From Unio delphinus (taxonomy: Eukaryota; Mollusca; Bivalvia; Unionida; Unionidae): 64,000 nucleotides of DNA. Under the pieces are notes generated by a model. That model saw only the letters and a list, made by a program, of their open reading frames with translations. It had not been told where the DNA came from and ran no database searches. The translations under genes were made by a program, and so were the position numbers. Positions 35,817 through 48,475 of this stretch are shown here, piece after piece. Location: NCBI GenBank assembly GCA_029339505.1, contig JAQISU010000036.1, forward strand, positions 1,704,501-1,768,500, in the 5' to 3' direction. Within the stretch, counting starts at the first letter, position 1, and each line of letters begins with the position of its first letter.

Positions 35817-37547
35817 ACGATATTAGCAAACGGCATCGATGACAACTTTGAAGGAGATTTAAATAAGTTGTTTTTGAATTGGTCAGGACGGATAACATGT
35901 CCCCATGTTTGACTAAACCAGGAGGCAGTCCTTTCCTTTTCTTTCCTTTGGGGTTAGAGCTGGGATGGTTTCTGGAGGTGACATCTTTGGGTATTCTGGA
36001 GCACTGAAACACTGATTCCCAAAGTTTGCCACATGTCTTCTTTTAATACTGTAATGCGTCTCCACATTGTTGTCTTTACGTCGTATCAACTTTATGACAG
36101 GCAATAAACGTCTAGGAGGGGCTCGCAACGGACTCAGTCGGGAAAGTTCTTGCTTGGACAACTCCAATAAAATCTGTAACATGCCCGATCTCTCTTGAAC
36201 TTTGATTTTGGGGGCAAGTACTTTGTAAGCAGCAGTCACTGCCGCTAAAGAGAAGAGGGTGTCACTGCTAGAAAAGAAGTGTTTGGAGACACAGGTTTCC
36301 ATCGCTTCATCAACTAACGAAGAACGGGCGTCAAATTCGATTTGGCAAGCATCACCAGCAATGCAGAAGTGGAAGAGCCTGAGGTTATTAAAGACGCAGA
36401 CACCGTCACTTCAAGTTGTGGTTTGCCAATCTAAGGTTGCGCCCCGGCCGAATGCCCCTCTTTGCTAGTAGATGTTTTGTGGACCATTTGTGTATTTGGG
36501 CATTTCTTTATTCTGTTACCTGGTCTTTACACCATGCTTTTATTCTTTTGGGGTCGTTCGGCTTTTTTGAGAATTTTTTTTTTCTTTATATAACTTTGGG
36601 GGTACTGCGATGCCGTTAGCGGACGAATGACAGCTCATTGTGAGCAGCTGCATTTGGTTTGTGTCGATGCAAGGATCGGCCGGTTGCATCAAGGCTCATG
36701 ATGTGAATGATATCTTGAAGTAATTGACGTGATGTCCACGTAAACCTGTGTAAGAGTTCTTTGAGACTGTCTTCTAAGACTCTAGAACATATTTGGTGAC
36801 TGTTTTCGGAACTGATACCGCACATGACACGAATCAATTTGACGGAAAGCTGACTGAAGGGACGTCATGTTGACCGTGTGTGTGACACACACAGTATGTT
36901 AGGATTTTATAAACGTTTTGTTGTTGTTAAGTAGATGACGGGGACGTGTACACGACAGGCCCTCCATCCTGGCACCACTGGTGAAACAAATTGGTAGGAA
37001 ATCGCGTATAATCGGGGGGTGGTAAGGTACGATGCACTTTACTTTGTTTAAACAAATTTTGAGTGATGTAAATGGCATTACGATCATGCTACTTGCACGT
37101 AAAACAGTTTGATTTTTTTCTTCGTCTTCTCGTAACATGTCATCGAAAATGATCCCATATTTCGAGCATACATTGCCACTTCGAGTCTCAAACACCAACG
37201 TTTCCTGTCACGTTCATCTGTCCCGTGAGGGTGTAAGTCACAAGTTACATACACGGCGTCGTACACATCTTTTGTACCTAAAATTGACGAGTTTTGTTCC
37301 CCGTATAGGTCGAGATGTATCTAGATGAAAACGCAAGGCTTTTAACAAAATGAGTCATTCGTAGACATTTAAAGGCACCACTTTCTTGTTGTATTTGGTG
37401 GTAAGTTTTGTTCTGAAAGTATCCAGAAGATATCGTCTTTAGAAAGTCACTAATACGCACATCACATTTCGACCCCAATGAATGGGACACAATTATCGTA
37501 ATAAGTGTTTGTAATCCTTCACCATTTGAACACTCATTGATTTCCAT
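35817..37547 (-). pseudogene. Decayed antisense gene of unknown identity, copy B
   Basis: Pieces at 37278-37547, 37084-37266, 36899-37198, 36616-36837 and 35913-36302 correspond in order to copy A 20648-18932. A segment equal to about 20000-20160 of copy A is missing here near 37020. The piece at 36616-36837 is in the frame that is closed earlier in copy A, and the piece at 35913-36302 extends further upstream than its copy-A homologue. Together the copies indicate one ancestral multi-hundred-codon protein disrupted in both. I cannot identify it. Confidence 0.4.
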
Positions 37548-37596
37548 TGATTTTCATGCAAATAATATGCGTCGAAAAGATTTGCTTTCTTATAGT

Positions 37597-37705
37597 ATGT
37601 ATGTATGTATGTATGTATGTATGTATGTATGTATGTATGTATGTATGTATGTATGTATGTATGTATGTATGTATGTATGTATGAATGTATGTATGTATGT
37701 ATGTA

Positions 37706-37744
<39 letters not shown>

Positions 37745-37790
37745 ATGTATGTATGTATGTATGTATGTATGTATGTATGTATGTATGTCT
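37597..37790. repeat. Compound (TATG)n-(TG)n-(TATG)n microsatellite
   Basis: TATG run, TG run, then a second TATG run. Longer and more complex than the copy-A site at 20755-20867. The cysteine/tyrosine/valine open frames across it are artefacts. Confidence 0.97.
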
Positions 37791-38142
37791 ACTCTTTATA
37801 CATGTTTGCAACCTTGCAACATTGTTACTAATCTTCAGTACCGTGACGTCATCTCACCTGTTCAATCCTACTTTCCTTTGTCATTCTACAGGCACATTAT
37901 CATGCTGAATTCCCATTGTCTGTGAAAGTGCCCGGTGGACCGTATAAACCTTATCTGTAAACGTGCCCACGGTTTGGTCATACCTGAGGGCCGCTTAGTA
38001 AGGCGCTGAAACAATTTTTTTTCTTCACATTATGGCTAATCCCATTAGGGTGCAACAAAATCTCAATAGACAAAATCTCTTCACTATTAGAAAATAATTA
38101 CCTGCCAGAAACCAAAGAACCACCAATAAACATAATTTTAAA
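37790..38142. other. Copy-B-specific insertion at a microsatellite
   Basis: About 350 bases ('ctactctttatacatg' to 'aaacataattttaaa') have no counterpart in copy A, where the TG run is followed at once by 'acaactattataccttac'. No coding frame, tRNA-like box or target-site duplication was identified. Confidence 0.55.
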
Positions 38143-38267
38143 CAACTATTATACCTTATACCGGCTTATTCTTTTTTTGTACTCAAATGAGCAAGTATAT
38201 ATAAAATGTAATGCAAATTAAAATAAAGTGGTCATTCCTAGCACAAACACGATATTACATGAATACC

Positions 38268-38274
<7 letters not shown>

Positions 38275-38334
<60 letters not shown>
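38275..38334. repeat. (TA)n microsatellite, copy B
   Basis: TA run where copy A has a short 'atagatacatatataaca' (about 21002-21020). Confidence 0.97.
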
Positions 38335-38336
<2 letters not shown>

Positions 38337-39235
38337 CATAACGAATGTGTTTTCCATTCTGATTCAACCCGTTTAAAATAAATCAGTAGTTATAGTTAGA
38401 AAATATGATTTTCATTATTAGCGCTCTAATGATACTAGTTATTCGCGCTCTAAAAAGATTAGCTGTAGATGGACAAAAATATCTTTTGCACTCTAGTGTG
38501 ATTAGCTCTAATGGTTTGCTCTCTAACAAACGTAAGTGCCCACGACCCATCCTAGAAACAGTACTGTGTACTGAAAAATGGCGTCAAACCCTAAAAGAAA
38601 AAAAAAAACAGACACAAATAGATAACACTATAACAAGAAAATATCGGTACACGACACCTAGGTGTGGTTGATTTAATTTCAAAGTCAACAGCACGACGAG
38701 GAAGTTAATATACTGTAATTTGATTGGACTAGTTGGTTCGTGGTCCGTTCATTGTTCAAAGTTATTAGATTTTGTGAACGCACATTCATGCTGAATTTTT
38801 GTGATATATTTAGTTGTTTCTTACATATGCCACAGAAAATCATTCTACACCTCTGAGGCAACGTCTAACATGGATCAGGCGGCAAGACTGAATTACTTAA
38901 AAAGGACGCAATTAATGTAATAGATGTCCCTAGAACAAAGCACCAATATATCTGTCAGATCCGACAAGGTGTAGATAGAGTTATTAAGAAGATGGTTTAA
39001 TATATGTATACTTAAAACAATTTTAAGTCCTTTCAAGCCAACTTCAAGACAAGTTACTAACATGGAAGATAATATATAATTTATTGTCTATTCGTTCTAT
39101 CGATCTGAGTGCCATCTCATATTCTCAATTTTATATAAATTATTCTACTCGCTAATGAATTGCAATTTTGTCAGCTCAATCCAAAATGGCAGTTGATGAC
39201 ATCATTCTGAAATAAGTTTTTTTCTTCTTCACGGA
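38335..39235. other. No gene seen; duplicated non-coding sequence
   Basis: Aligns with copy A 21020-21370 and 22000-22640 but lacks the SINE-bearing segment between them. Confidence 0.5.
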
Positions 39236-39249
39236 ACTTGTGCACGACC

Positions 39250-39385
39250 CATCCTTGACGGCTCAATGGTTAACGTGGTTGAAGCGGAATCCCTGGTTTG
39301 ATCGTTTAAACACTGCTGTAACATGGCCAGTTGGGCGGCAATTTTGTTTCATTGACAAAGGCATTTTAATATAATCTCATTTTGT
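39250..39385 (+). mobile_element. Second tRNA-derived SINE family, partial, copy B
   Basis: 'gacggctcaatggttaacgt' and 'ggtttgatcg', then 'gccagttgggcggcaatttt' and 'cattgacaaaggcatttta'. Homologous to 22645-22790. Confidence 0.6.
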
Positions 39386-39951
39386 AGCCAAGTTATTCTG
39401 ACTGTGTTTACTAAGCTCGTATATTTACATGCAAATTTACCGAAAACCAGATTGTACATTTTCACATATTTGTCAATACAGTTCGTGTAAAATATTAATC
39501 AATCGTTTGAGGGTTGGATATATGGAAAGACCACCCATCTAAATATGTTAAAATAAAGTCATATATACCAAACAGCTTGGACCGGCAGCGCACACCGTTC
39601 TCAAAACTTCAGATTTAAAAGGATGGGTTGAGGGGGGGGGCAGAGTTTTTTTAAATGTTACATAGTTAGGTCAGACACCCCAAATAATAAGTACAACAAC
39701 AATAAGAACGAATTTCACACTCACAAAGAATACGTGGGTGTGTGATTTCGAATATTCACGTTCTTTTAACATTTTTCAGTAATATCGTTACGATGTCTGC
39801 AAAGTTACAGTTTATAGTGATGTCTATCATTAAGGCTTCATGTCGCAGACACCTCCCAACCAGTCATATTATCCTGACACCTAACATCTTAACGCTGAAT
39901 GCCATAAGAGACATCTGCAAGTATCATTTTTATAAATCTTTTGCATGATAT

Positions 39952-40015
39952 GGCCGGGATTCGAACCCGCTACCTCCATTATTCGAAGCGGACGATCAAC
40001 CCACTTAGACCACCA
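39952..40015 (-). mobile_element. tRNA-like SINE head, minus strand, copy B
   Basis: Minus-strand A- and B-box arrangement equivalent to 23335-23420. Differences include a changed A-box region ('ggtctaagtgggttga'). Confidence 0.6.
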
Positions 40016-40559
40016 GAACTGTCGACACACAAGGATTGCCGATAAGAAAAACGTGCACTTCTCAAAAAGAAAAATGAAGCACAATGCCTGTAAGAAAAAT
40101 GTTTGATAAAAACAGAATTCGTTTATCAGTAATAACAAATGTTACCAATGATGATAGTTTACTCGTCCAGCGTATGGCTCTGTTATCGGGTAGGTGATAC
40201 CAGATTTATCCAAAGAACGATAATACTAGCCTAGATTTCTTTCGAAAATTACTACAAAACAAAAATAATAGATTTGAAAAACCCCGCCCCAACAAACATA
40301 ATAAATACACAAACAGCCAACATAACAGTCTGCCTTTTCCCGCGCCTTGTTAATTCACTTGAAATGTTTGCTGCCTTGAATTCAGTAGTCATACGTAGTA
40401 CGAAAGGTTTCACCTAAGTCATGTACATGAAAACACGTAGCTTTTTATTTATTTTTTTTTCTTTATTACTTATTTTTATTGATATATATTTATTATTAGA
40501 TACATTTTTCAAGAAAGAAAAATAACCAGCAACATATTCATTCTTTACAACCTCTCTAC

Positions 40560-40752
40560 ATTCGAGATCCGGTTAGAGCTTCTGCCTCAGGTGCGGGAGG
40601 TCGTGGGTTCGATCCCCGGCCGAATCATACCAAAGATTAAATAAAAATGGTACTAACAGTTGCCTTGCTTGGCATTCATCATTAAGGGTTAGTGTTAGGA
40701 CTGGTCAGCCTGGTGTCAGGATAATGTGACTGGGTGGGACACACACACATTA
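40560..40752 (+). mobile_element. tRNA-derived SINE, 3'-truncated, copy B
   Basis: Equivalent to 23947-24292, but the body jumps from 'gactgggtgggac' straight into 'acacacacattag'. About 120-150 bases are lost, probably by deletion between short AC-rich repeats. The B-box 'ggttcgatccc' is intact. Confidence 0.82.
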
Positions 40753-40817
40753 GAGATCCATTCTCACACGATAACGAATTCAGTTTATGAGCACTTGCCT
40801 TGCGCCAGTCGAAGGGG

Positions 40818-41002
40818 TTCACGTAGCGTGCCCTTCACATGTAAACGAGAAGACTTGTTCTTTGTACCTGGCTAAGCCACCTTTCATATAACTCGAGACA
40901 GTGTTGATTTATTCATTGTGCTGCGGATATCGAACAAAGAAAACTCTTGTATTAAAGATCAGTTTCGCAAACTTAACAGAACTTTCGTAATTTACTCATA
41001 TT
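40818..41002 (+). promoter_or_regulatory. Conserved first-exon upstream block before pseudo-exon, copy B
   Basis: Near-identical to 24356-24540. The block is more uniform between A and B than the microsatellites around it. Confidence 0.55.
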
Positions 41003-41074
41003 ATGTATCTCAAATCGCTTACTAGGATCCTGACAATTCTATTTCGCACGAATCTCATGAAATGTGAAACAAAA
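41003..41074 (+). pseudogene. Decayed first exon (signal-peptide part only), copy B
   Basis: The same truncated exon as at 24541, with a single visible coding change (Arg/His in the hydrophobic segment). The mature-part homology is absent, so the loss predates the segmental duplication. Confidence 0.75.
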
Positions 41075-41220
41075 TTCTCTTTCTTAGCAGTGTTTCCCTT
41101 TACCCTCATTTGCGCTTCAGAGATCCCCAAATTATTAATTTGACCCCCAGTTTCGATACCAATGTTGGTTTTTACTCAGTCTGACCCCCAATTTTGACAC
41201 CAAGGAGATTTTGACATTTT

Positions 41221-41279
<59 letters not shown>
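41221..41279. repeat. (CT)n microsatellite
   Basis: Copy-B counterpart of 24764-24876. Confidence 0.97.
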
Positions 41280-41283
<4 letters not shown>

Positions 41284-41552
41284 TACCGAACTTTTCTGAG
41301 ATAATTTTCACCGTGTCCCTGGCGTCGGGCAAATGAATATGTAATGACTAAGTTCATTATGTACAATATCTGATAAACGAGAGAAAAGATCAATTTGAAA
41401 TTGGGGCTTTAAATGTTTTGGACACCTACCGTTTGTATTCTTTATATTTTTGGCTTTTCAAACTCCTTGAATTAAGCACTTCGCTAAGCTGTAAAATGCA
41501 TTGATGATATTGAAAATATCCAAACATGCTTAAATTCAGTCACGATACTTTC

Positions 41553-41599
<47 letters not shown>

Positions 41600-41677
41600 T
41601 GTATTTATTTATTTATTTAATTTTTTTTATTTAATTATTTATTTATTTATGTATGTATTTATTTATTTATTTATTCT
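41553..41677. repeat. Interrupted (TTTA)n microsatellite
   Basis: Copy-B counterpart of 25148-25196, longer and interrupted by TTAATT and GTAT variants. The FIYLFIYL open frame is an artefact. Confidence 0.97.
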
Positions 41678-42067
41678 GTATAAACGTTATTGTGATATCG
41701 CAAACACATTGTAATTAAACACTAAAAACCTGAATGCAAAGTGTCAGGTTCATTTGAAGTAGAAATTCTTTGTTTTCTGAACATAATACTCATTAATCAA
41801 TTATTCATATGATTTTGTTCATTTCAGTCATGCATATTTTGTCTCTTTTGTTCACTCTATCATATAAGCATGGATGTGCCAGTTTCAAGGATATTTGTTG
41901 ATAGAAATAAATTATTAAATGATCTGGTTCGTGAACAAGTCATGCTGAGAAAATCTTGACCAATTCTAGCTAGTATAAATCATGAGTCAAATATCTTTAA
42001 TGAGAACATTTTCATGTAATTGGTTCAAAATTTAAATTTTAAATTAATTGATGAAAGTAAAATCGAT

Positions 42068-42402
42068 CAAGACCGTTCCAGTGGCCTAATGGTTAGAGCG
42101 CCAGCCCCGAATACAGTAGGTCGCGGGTTCGAACCCGCTTGAATGCAGCCAAGCATTTATAATTAGAAAAAAAATATTAGAAACATTGTACTAACAGCTA
42201 CCTCGCCAGGTGCTCAGCATCAAGAGGTTAGTGGTTAGGACTGGTCGGTTTTGTGTCAGGTTTATGTGACTGGGTGGGGCATCATGCTACACATCTGAGG
42301 CATAATGCTCCAGTGCTAAAAATCACTAAAACCTGCCATTAAGCAGACATCGTATGACTGCAAATGTGTTAAAGCTACGTTAAAAATCAAAATGACACAC
42401 AC
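42068..42402 (+). mobile_element. tRNA-derived SINE, copy B
   Basis: Near-identical to 25600-25925: A-box 'tggcctaatggttagagcgc', B-box 'ggttcgaaccc', shared body. Confidence 0.87.
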
Positions 42403-42797
42403 ATTAAAGCAATCACATAAACTACATTTTAAGGACAAAAGATCTACTGTTAAATGAAATTATACAAGGAGAAGCATAAGCTATACCAAGAATAAAACTG
42501 GGTTGTACCTAGTTCACCCAATATTATTTCATAATAATGACTACTTTAGTGGACAAAAGGTATTCAGAGTATATTTTAAAAAATCGCAATAATGTACTGA
42601 AAGTACCGAGTACAGGTGGAGTGTCACGGAACACGAATATGGTTATGCCCTTTTCAAGCCGTAATAGAATGGTAAACTTATAGCAGTCCGTATTTTTACA
42701 CGTTTGTTTGTTCTTCCATGATGCATCACTCAATAATTTAAATTACTTATATGATATATAATAATGAGAATGTAAAAACACTGGAAAACATACTTTC

Positions 42798-43091
42798 CTA
42801 ATTTAAGTTAAATATAATTGTAGAAGAAGTTGAGGTCATAACGTGTTGGCCGTGAGATGTGCAATTTAGCATGGGAGTAGCATTTTCCGTTAAGCCATTG
42901 GTTGCTGGTACTCGTTTCTTCACGTAAGTTGGAACGGCCTTATAGTTTGGGCTTGGAACATTCATGAATGGCTGAAAATAAAAGGCGTTGTAGTGGGCAG
43001 TGGCAGATGCTTTATCTGCTCGGGAAATAGACGCAACCGCCCATACACCACGAGTTTCCTGCTGACTTGCAGGTCGGTTTCGGTTAGTCAA
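42798..43091 (-). other. Unidentified 97-codon open frame, copy B
   Basis: Homologue of 26321-26614 with four amino-acid replacements and no stop. Unrecognised. It directly precedes the LINE on the opposite strand. Confidence 0.25.
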
Positions 43092-46000
43092 AGACTTAAG
43101 GAGGAAACCCCCTATAAGAAAATCCGTAGTGGAGACCCTAAGTCAATTGGACGATGTATTACATCCCCTTCTGGCAACTCGGATGAGCTCAGTCAGTCGA
43201 CTTTTGCCCAAGACACACTGATAATGCTAGACAAATCTGAAATTACCATACCGGACCTGTCGTCGCTCGGGTTAACAAGGACCGCGCCTACCGTTATCCA
43301 CTAGGATGGAGGTGACGAGTGTGGTACTGGTACTTGCATCAAATCAGAGCAAGAGACAGAATCGCTATCGCCACCTGGAACATTAGAACTCTGGCGCAAA
43401 TTGGAAGACAATAGGAGTTGACACATGAGCTGGAACAATACACATATTACATTCTGGGACTGTGCAGTCTACTGGAAAGCCCTAGGAGAACACCAAACTG
43501 AAGATGGGCATATATTATACTATAGTGGAGAGTTGGACAAATCCATAAATGGAATATGCTTCCTTGTAAATAAAGCCATAAATGGATATGTGCTCGAATG
43601 TCGCCCCATATCTAGCAAAACCATCTCTATTCGTCTGAAAGCATCTACCATTAACAGAACAATTATCCAAATCTATGCTCCAACTACTGATCATGATGAT
43701 GAAGAAATAGAAGGGTTTTACAACAAACTCCAGGGTATAATAACATGTCAAGTAGTAAAGATATCCGCATCATCAAAGGAGACTGGAATGCCGAAGTTGG
43801 CAAAGACGATATAAAAGACTGGGATGATCATTGTGGACCTTCTTGCAATGAGTTTACTAATGAAGGAGGAAGACGGCTGCTCAAAGTTACAACAACTTGG
43901 TACTAGCCAACACCATGGGCCAACATGAAGCTTCACGATGCTGGACATGTCACGCACCAAATGGAACCTATCATAACCAGATAGACCGGTTCAAAACCGT
44001 TACCCATCTTAGATCAATAGAGCAAAAACAAGAACGTTCCCATGTGCTAATATTGGGAATGATCACAAACTCGTGATTATGAACTTCCGAGTGAGGCTGA
44101 AGACAATTAACAAGCCAAAGAACATCAGGCTCAAATTCAGCCTTGAACAACTGAAGGACCCAAACATCTGCAAATCATTCCAAGCCACAATTGGCGGAAA
44201 GTTTGCTCCACTCCTTGTGATGAATGTCAAAGTTAAAGTTATGACCGACATTTTCAACACAGTCATGACAAAAGCTGCCAAGGATATCATTGGCCTCCAT
44301 AACCCAAAGAAAAAACCTTGAGTTACAGAAGAGATTCTGAATCTGTGTGATGCCCAAAGAGACCTCAAAAAACACCAGACACTCAACATGGGAAATGGAG
44401 TATTGGTAAATAAACAAAGATATTAGAAACAACTTGAAATAAGCAAAGGAAGATTGGATTGGACAAAAGACCACACAATTAGACAGCAGTCTGATCAAGA
44501 ATAACATTAGAAAGGCATTCCAAACTGTGAAAGGCCTCACCAGACAGAAGCAACCAAGAGTCAGTACCATTCAAGACACAAATGGAAAATGCCTCACAGA
44601 AGCAAGTGTCATTGGAGATGGACTGAGTATTGTAAAGAACTCTACAGCTATCCGTCCACTGGAGACCCAGAGGTGCTTGAAGTTCCAAACTCCACAAATA
44701 ATGATGATTTCCTCATTCTCAAAGAAGAGGTTGAGTCAGCAATAAGAGCGCTGATGAATTGGAAGGCAGATCAAGTATACAACATCACGGCTGAACTTAT
44801 CAAGAATGAGGGAATCAGCAATAGAGCAGCTAACAAAACTCTGCAACAAGATCTGGCAAACAGGTGAATGGTCAACACAGTGGATCAAGTCACTGATTAT
44901 AATGCTCCCCAAGAAAGGCACTCTCCATCTGTACCAAAATTACAGAACTATCAGTTTGATAAGCCATGCTAGTAAGGTGATGCTGACGATCATCTTGAAC
45001 AAACTAAAACCACAAGCAGAAGAATAATTGCTGAAGAACAGGCATGGTTCCCGACTGGAATAAGCAATACAGGACAAAAATTTAATTTTAGGGTTTTGTG
45101 TGAAACGTACTCGCAACATCAAGAAGACATCTATCATGTGTTCATGGATTTCAAAAATGCCTTTGACAGAGTGTGACATGAGGCATTGTGGGCCACAATG
45201 AAGATGTACCACGTCGGTCAACCGTTGACCAATACAATCAAGCAGATGTACGCCAATGCTACCAGTGCAGTAATATTTCAAGGTTATGCGGGGGACTGGT
45301 TCCAGACAAGAGTTTGAGTACGTCAAGGCTGTCTCCTGTCACCCACGCTTTTCACCTTAGAGCGCATCATGAGGAAAGCCCTGGAAAACCACTGTGAGAC
45401 AGTCAGCAATGAAGATCGTAAATCACCAACCACCATTTTGCAGACGACATTGATGGGCTGGCAGGCAGTGAAGACGAGTTTGCCACATTAGTGAAGAACC
45501 TGTTTGAAACATCTTCCAGATTTGATAGAGATAAGCACTGAGAAGACAAAACTTATGACAAAGATAGCCAAAACATCTCAGCCAACAATAAAGTTATAGG
45601 ACAGGAACTGGAAACAATTAGCAAGTTCCAATAGCTTTGTTCCATAATCACTGAAGAGGGATCAAGAGCAGAAATGTTGTCAAGAGCAACACAAACGATG
45701 GCAGCTATGTCAAAGCTAAGGCCAATCTGGAGAGACACGAATATGTCTGAAAACTAAAATCATTATATTGAGAGCACTGGTTATCTCAGTCTGTTTGTAT
45801 TCATGTGATGCCTGTGCCCTGTGCAGAATTTCAACGAAGAATCCAGGCAATTAAAATGAAATGCTACAGAACCATACTTGGCATCACTTACATGGACCAC
45901 ATCACAAATGAAGAAGTGCGTAACAACATCAGGCACAAAGTAGGCCAATATGAAGACAACCTCACCACGGTCAAAAAGAGCAAGCTGAAGTGATATGGCC

Positions 46001-46262
46001 ATGTCATTAGAGTCACCAGTCTATCCACAAAAATACTTCAAGGCAGCGTACATGGAGGAAGAAGGAGAGGTAGACAGAGAACTGATTGGACTGACAACAT
46101 CACAGAATGTACCAGGATAATTTTTGCGAAGACACATGCGTTGGCACATGCTCGATTCAAGTGGAGAGAACTGGTCCAATGTTCAGCAGCACAGTGCCTC
46201 GACGACTTGGTCAAGAGACTGGTGATGAGCGGACAAAAGCTGGTCCAGTGAGAAAATTGCAT
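43092..46262 (+). mobile_element. Dead LINE (endonuclease + RT), near full length, copy B
   Basis: Same insertion as 26615-29161 but continuing to the 3' part. The endonuclease phrase IYAPTTDHDDEEIEGFY is near 43671-43721. RT has FMDFKNAFDRV (45141-) and a FADD box (45437-45448). The C-terminal region has FQRRIQAIKMKCYRTILGIT (about 45829-45888), HITNEEV and LTTVKKSKLK (about 45961-45990). The TGA after FDRV is shared with copy A. Further frameshifts are present, so no intact product is possible. A related tail fragment lies at 55485-55880. Confidence 0.87.
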
Positions 46263-47140
46263 TTGAAATTTCGATGTCGTATGTCACGAAATCCAATATC
46301 ACGTGATGCATCATGTTGCTTGTCCTTAAAGTTCGATTTTCTAGTTTGAAATTTCAGATGTTATATATTGAAATATACAGAGGTCATTTAAAGTTTTATT
46401 TACTACGTCGACGTATTGCAGTGTATATTTTGAATTGCACAACGTAGGTTGAAATTTTAATATCATATGTTAAGACGCCCTAATTCAAACGCTGTATGTA
46501 CATTTTTGTGCTGAAAGTTCCGTTTCCTATGGCAAGTATTTATATTTCATCTGTTGAATTTCACAGCAGCGAGAAGCAACTTTCATGTTTAAATATAACA
46601 CTGTCCATTCACAAGAGCGACCTCTAGCAAAAAAACTCATAGAAATTCTCGACCTGTGAATGGTAACTTTCTAACTGTAAATGGATGAAATTTAATGACG
46701 ACTCAAAATTGAATACACCCATGGTATATCTTAAACATCGAATTTTCAACCATCCCTGTGTAATGCATGAAATCTAAATACACAACATATGAAATGAAAC
46801 ATCAATAAAAACTCTTTGAACCGATATGTAAATTAGAAATTCTCGAGGTATGACATTGAAATTTTAACCACCGCCGTGTAATTCAAACGACACAGTCTAA
46901 AACCTTGAAATAGAAAATATTACTTTCAACAACTACTGTTTAATTCAACAGATAGAATCTAAAATATCGACCTGAAAAATGGAACTTTAAGGATAAGCAT
47001 TTTTGATACAACACGTACATTGGAAATTATGTACATATAACATGAAAATTTCAACGGCAACGTTCTGATTAAACTAGCTATTTTCCGCTACGTCGCCTCC
47101 TATGAAAATTCTGATTGTGTGTTAGAGTGGCTATATGGCG
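46263..47140. other. No gene seen; old degenerate sequence
   Basis: AT-rich, with loosely recurring phrases such as 'gaaattttaa', 'taattcaaac' and 'aattctcga' that suggest an ancient tandem or mobile repeat. No clear unit could be fixed. Confidence 0.4.
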
Positions 47141-47154
47141 ATAGTCATGATTTA

Positions 47155-47420
47155 GACATGAATTGGCTGGAAAGGGTTATAGTCAGTACTTAGGCTTAAA
47201 TTGGCTGGAAAGGGTTATAGTCAGAACTTAGACATGAATTGGCTGGAAAGGGTTATAGTCAGGACTTAGATATGAATTGGCTGGAAAGGGTTATAGTCAG
47301 GACTTAGGCTTAAATTGGCTGGAAAGGCTTATAGTCAGGACTTAGACATGAATTGGCTGGAAAGGGTTATAGTCAGGACTTAGGCATGAATTGGCTGGAA
47401 AGGGTTATAGTCAGGACTAA
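47155..47420. repeat. Minisatellite, unit 38 bp, about seven copies
   Basis: 'aattggctggaaagggttat' plus 'agtcaggacttagacatg'. Starts at 47161, 47199 and 47237 fix the 38-base period. The units differ mainly at 'gacatg' versus 'ggctta'. Confidence 0.96.
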
Positions 47421-47499
47421 AACCGTAAGAGACACGCGACATGCAGGTGTGATTAACATTTCTTTTGAACAGATGATGACAGATCATTGAGAATACAAT

Positions 47500-47926
47500 A
47501 CAAACTCTTTTTATTTATTTACAAAATGCCGATGAGCACATGCCGTTAGTAATATGGCCGACTTTAAACCGGAATCAAAACATTGGCTCACAACTCAATC
47601 CACTTCGAAGCACGACAGAGATGGAACCATCAGACATGTTGGGGTTACCAGAGGTCATAGGCGAGGATTGTTTGGATGTCGTGCGTGATTTTCTTGGCGA
47701 CAATTTTGGACTTGACCTCTTAAAACTCACCTTTTTGACTGCAAGAACAAATTTAAAGACCTAGTATTGTTTCATATCGTAAATATTTTCAGCACGAATT
47801 TTATGTTTTCTAAATTCATGATGGGTTTTTTTTCTTTGATTTCTTGGGGGGGGGTGTAGTCATATCATTATATATGCTGTAAAGAGTTTTCAGCTTCTAA
47901 AGATTAGGCACTATATAAAATCATTC

Positions 47927-47975
<49 letters not shown>

Positions 47976-47980
47976 GTTGC
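47500..47980. other. Unassigned; possible retroelement 3' end with (TTA)n tail
   Basis: A 74-codon frame (47540-47764) is unrecognised. A 'ggcactatataaaatcattc' phrase precedes a TTA run (47926-47975). Such an end is common at 3' ends of non-LTR elements, so this may be a mobile-element tail. The strand and family are uncertain. Confidence 0.35.
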
Positions 47981-48044
47981 GTCTATTTTGGGGGTCTAGA
48001 ATCATTGGGATATGTCCTTTTTTATTTGAATGTAGTGTCTGAAT

Positions 48045-48475
48045 GTGTATTATGTTTCGGTTTCGGCGCCGAAAGTTGGCAACTGGCCTCTTTCGGCAAT
48101 GTTTCTGTTTCAGCCGCAGCCAAAAAGTTAGCTTTCGGTTTGCTTTCGATTTCGGCCGAAATTGATATTGACTTTCGGTCATCAGCCGAAAATCTATTTT
48201 AACTTTCAGAATGCAACGCTAGTGCTGCGTCTATTAGCTTGTCGGCCGGTCAGTCGGCCCTAGGCAATTTGACATTTAACGAAGTCCTCTTACTGCAGGC
48301 TCTGAATGATTACTTCTAGATTCGTTTTTAATTGTTCGGCAACTTCGGTTTATCTTTCGGTTTTGGTTTCGGCCGAATGTATATATAAACGTTCGATTTA
48401 AATAGTCAATTTGTAACTTTCGGTCTGGTTTCGTTTTCGGCCGAAACCAGATATTTAGTTTCGGTCTGCCTCTAG
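48045..48475. repeat. TTTCGG/CCGAAA-rich repetitive patch
   Basis: Contains many 'tttcgg' and 'gccgaaa' phrases, including the palindrome 'tttcggccgaaa' and near-forms on both strands. An interval of more ordinary sequence (about 48200-48330) separates two such patches. It is GC-richer than its surroundings. Short frames on both strands result from hexamer repetition. Confidence 0.6.

Noticed and set aside
47540..47764. 74-codon frame as an additional zinc transporter exon
   Set aside because: No ZIP-like pattern and no good flanking splice sites. It lies near a probable retroelement 3' tail with a TTA run.
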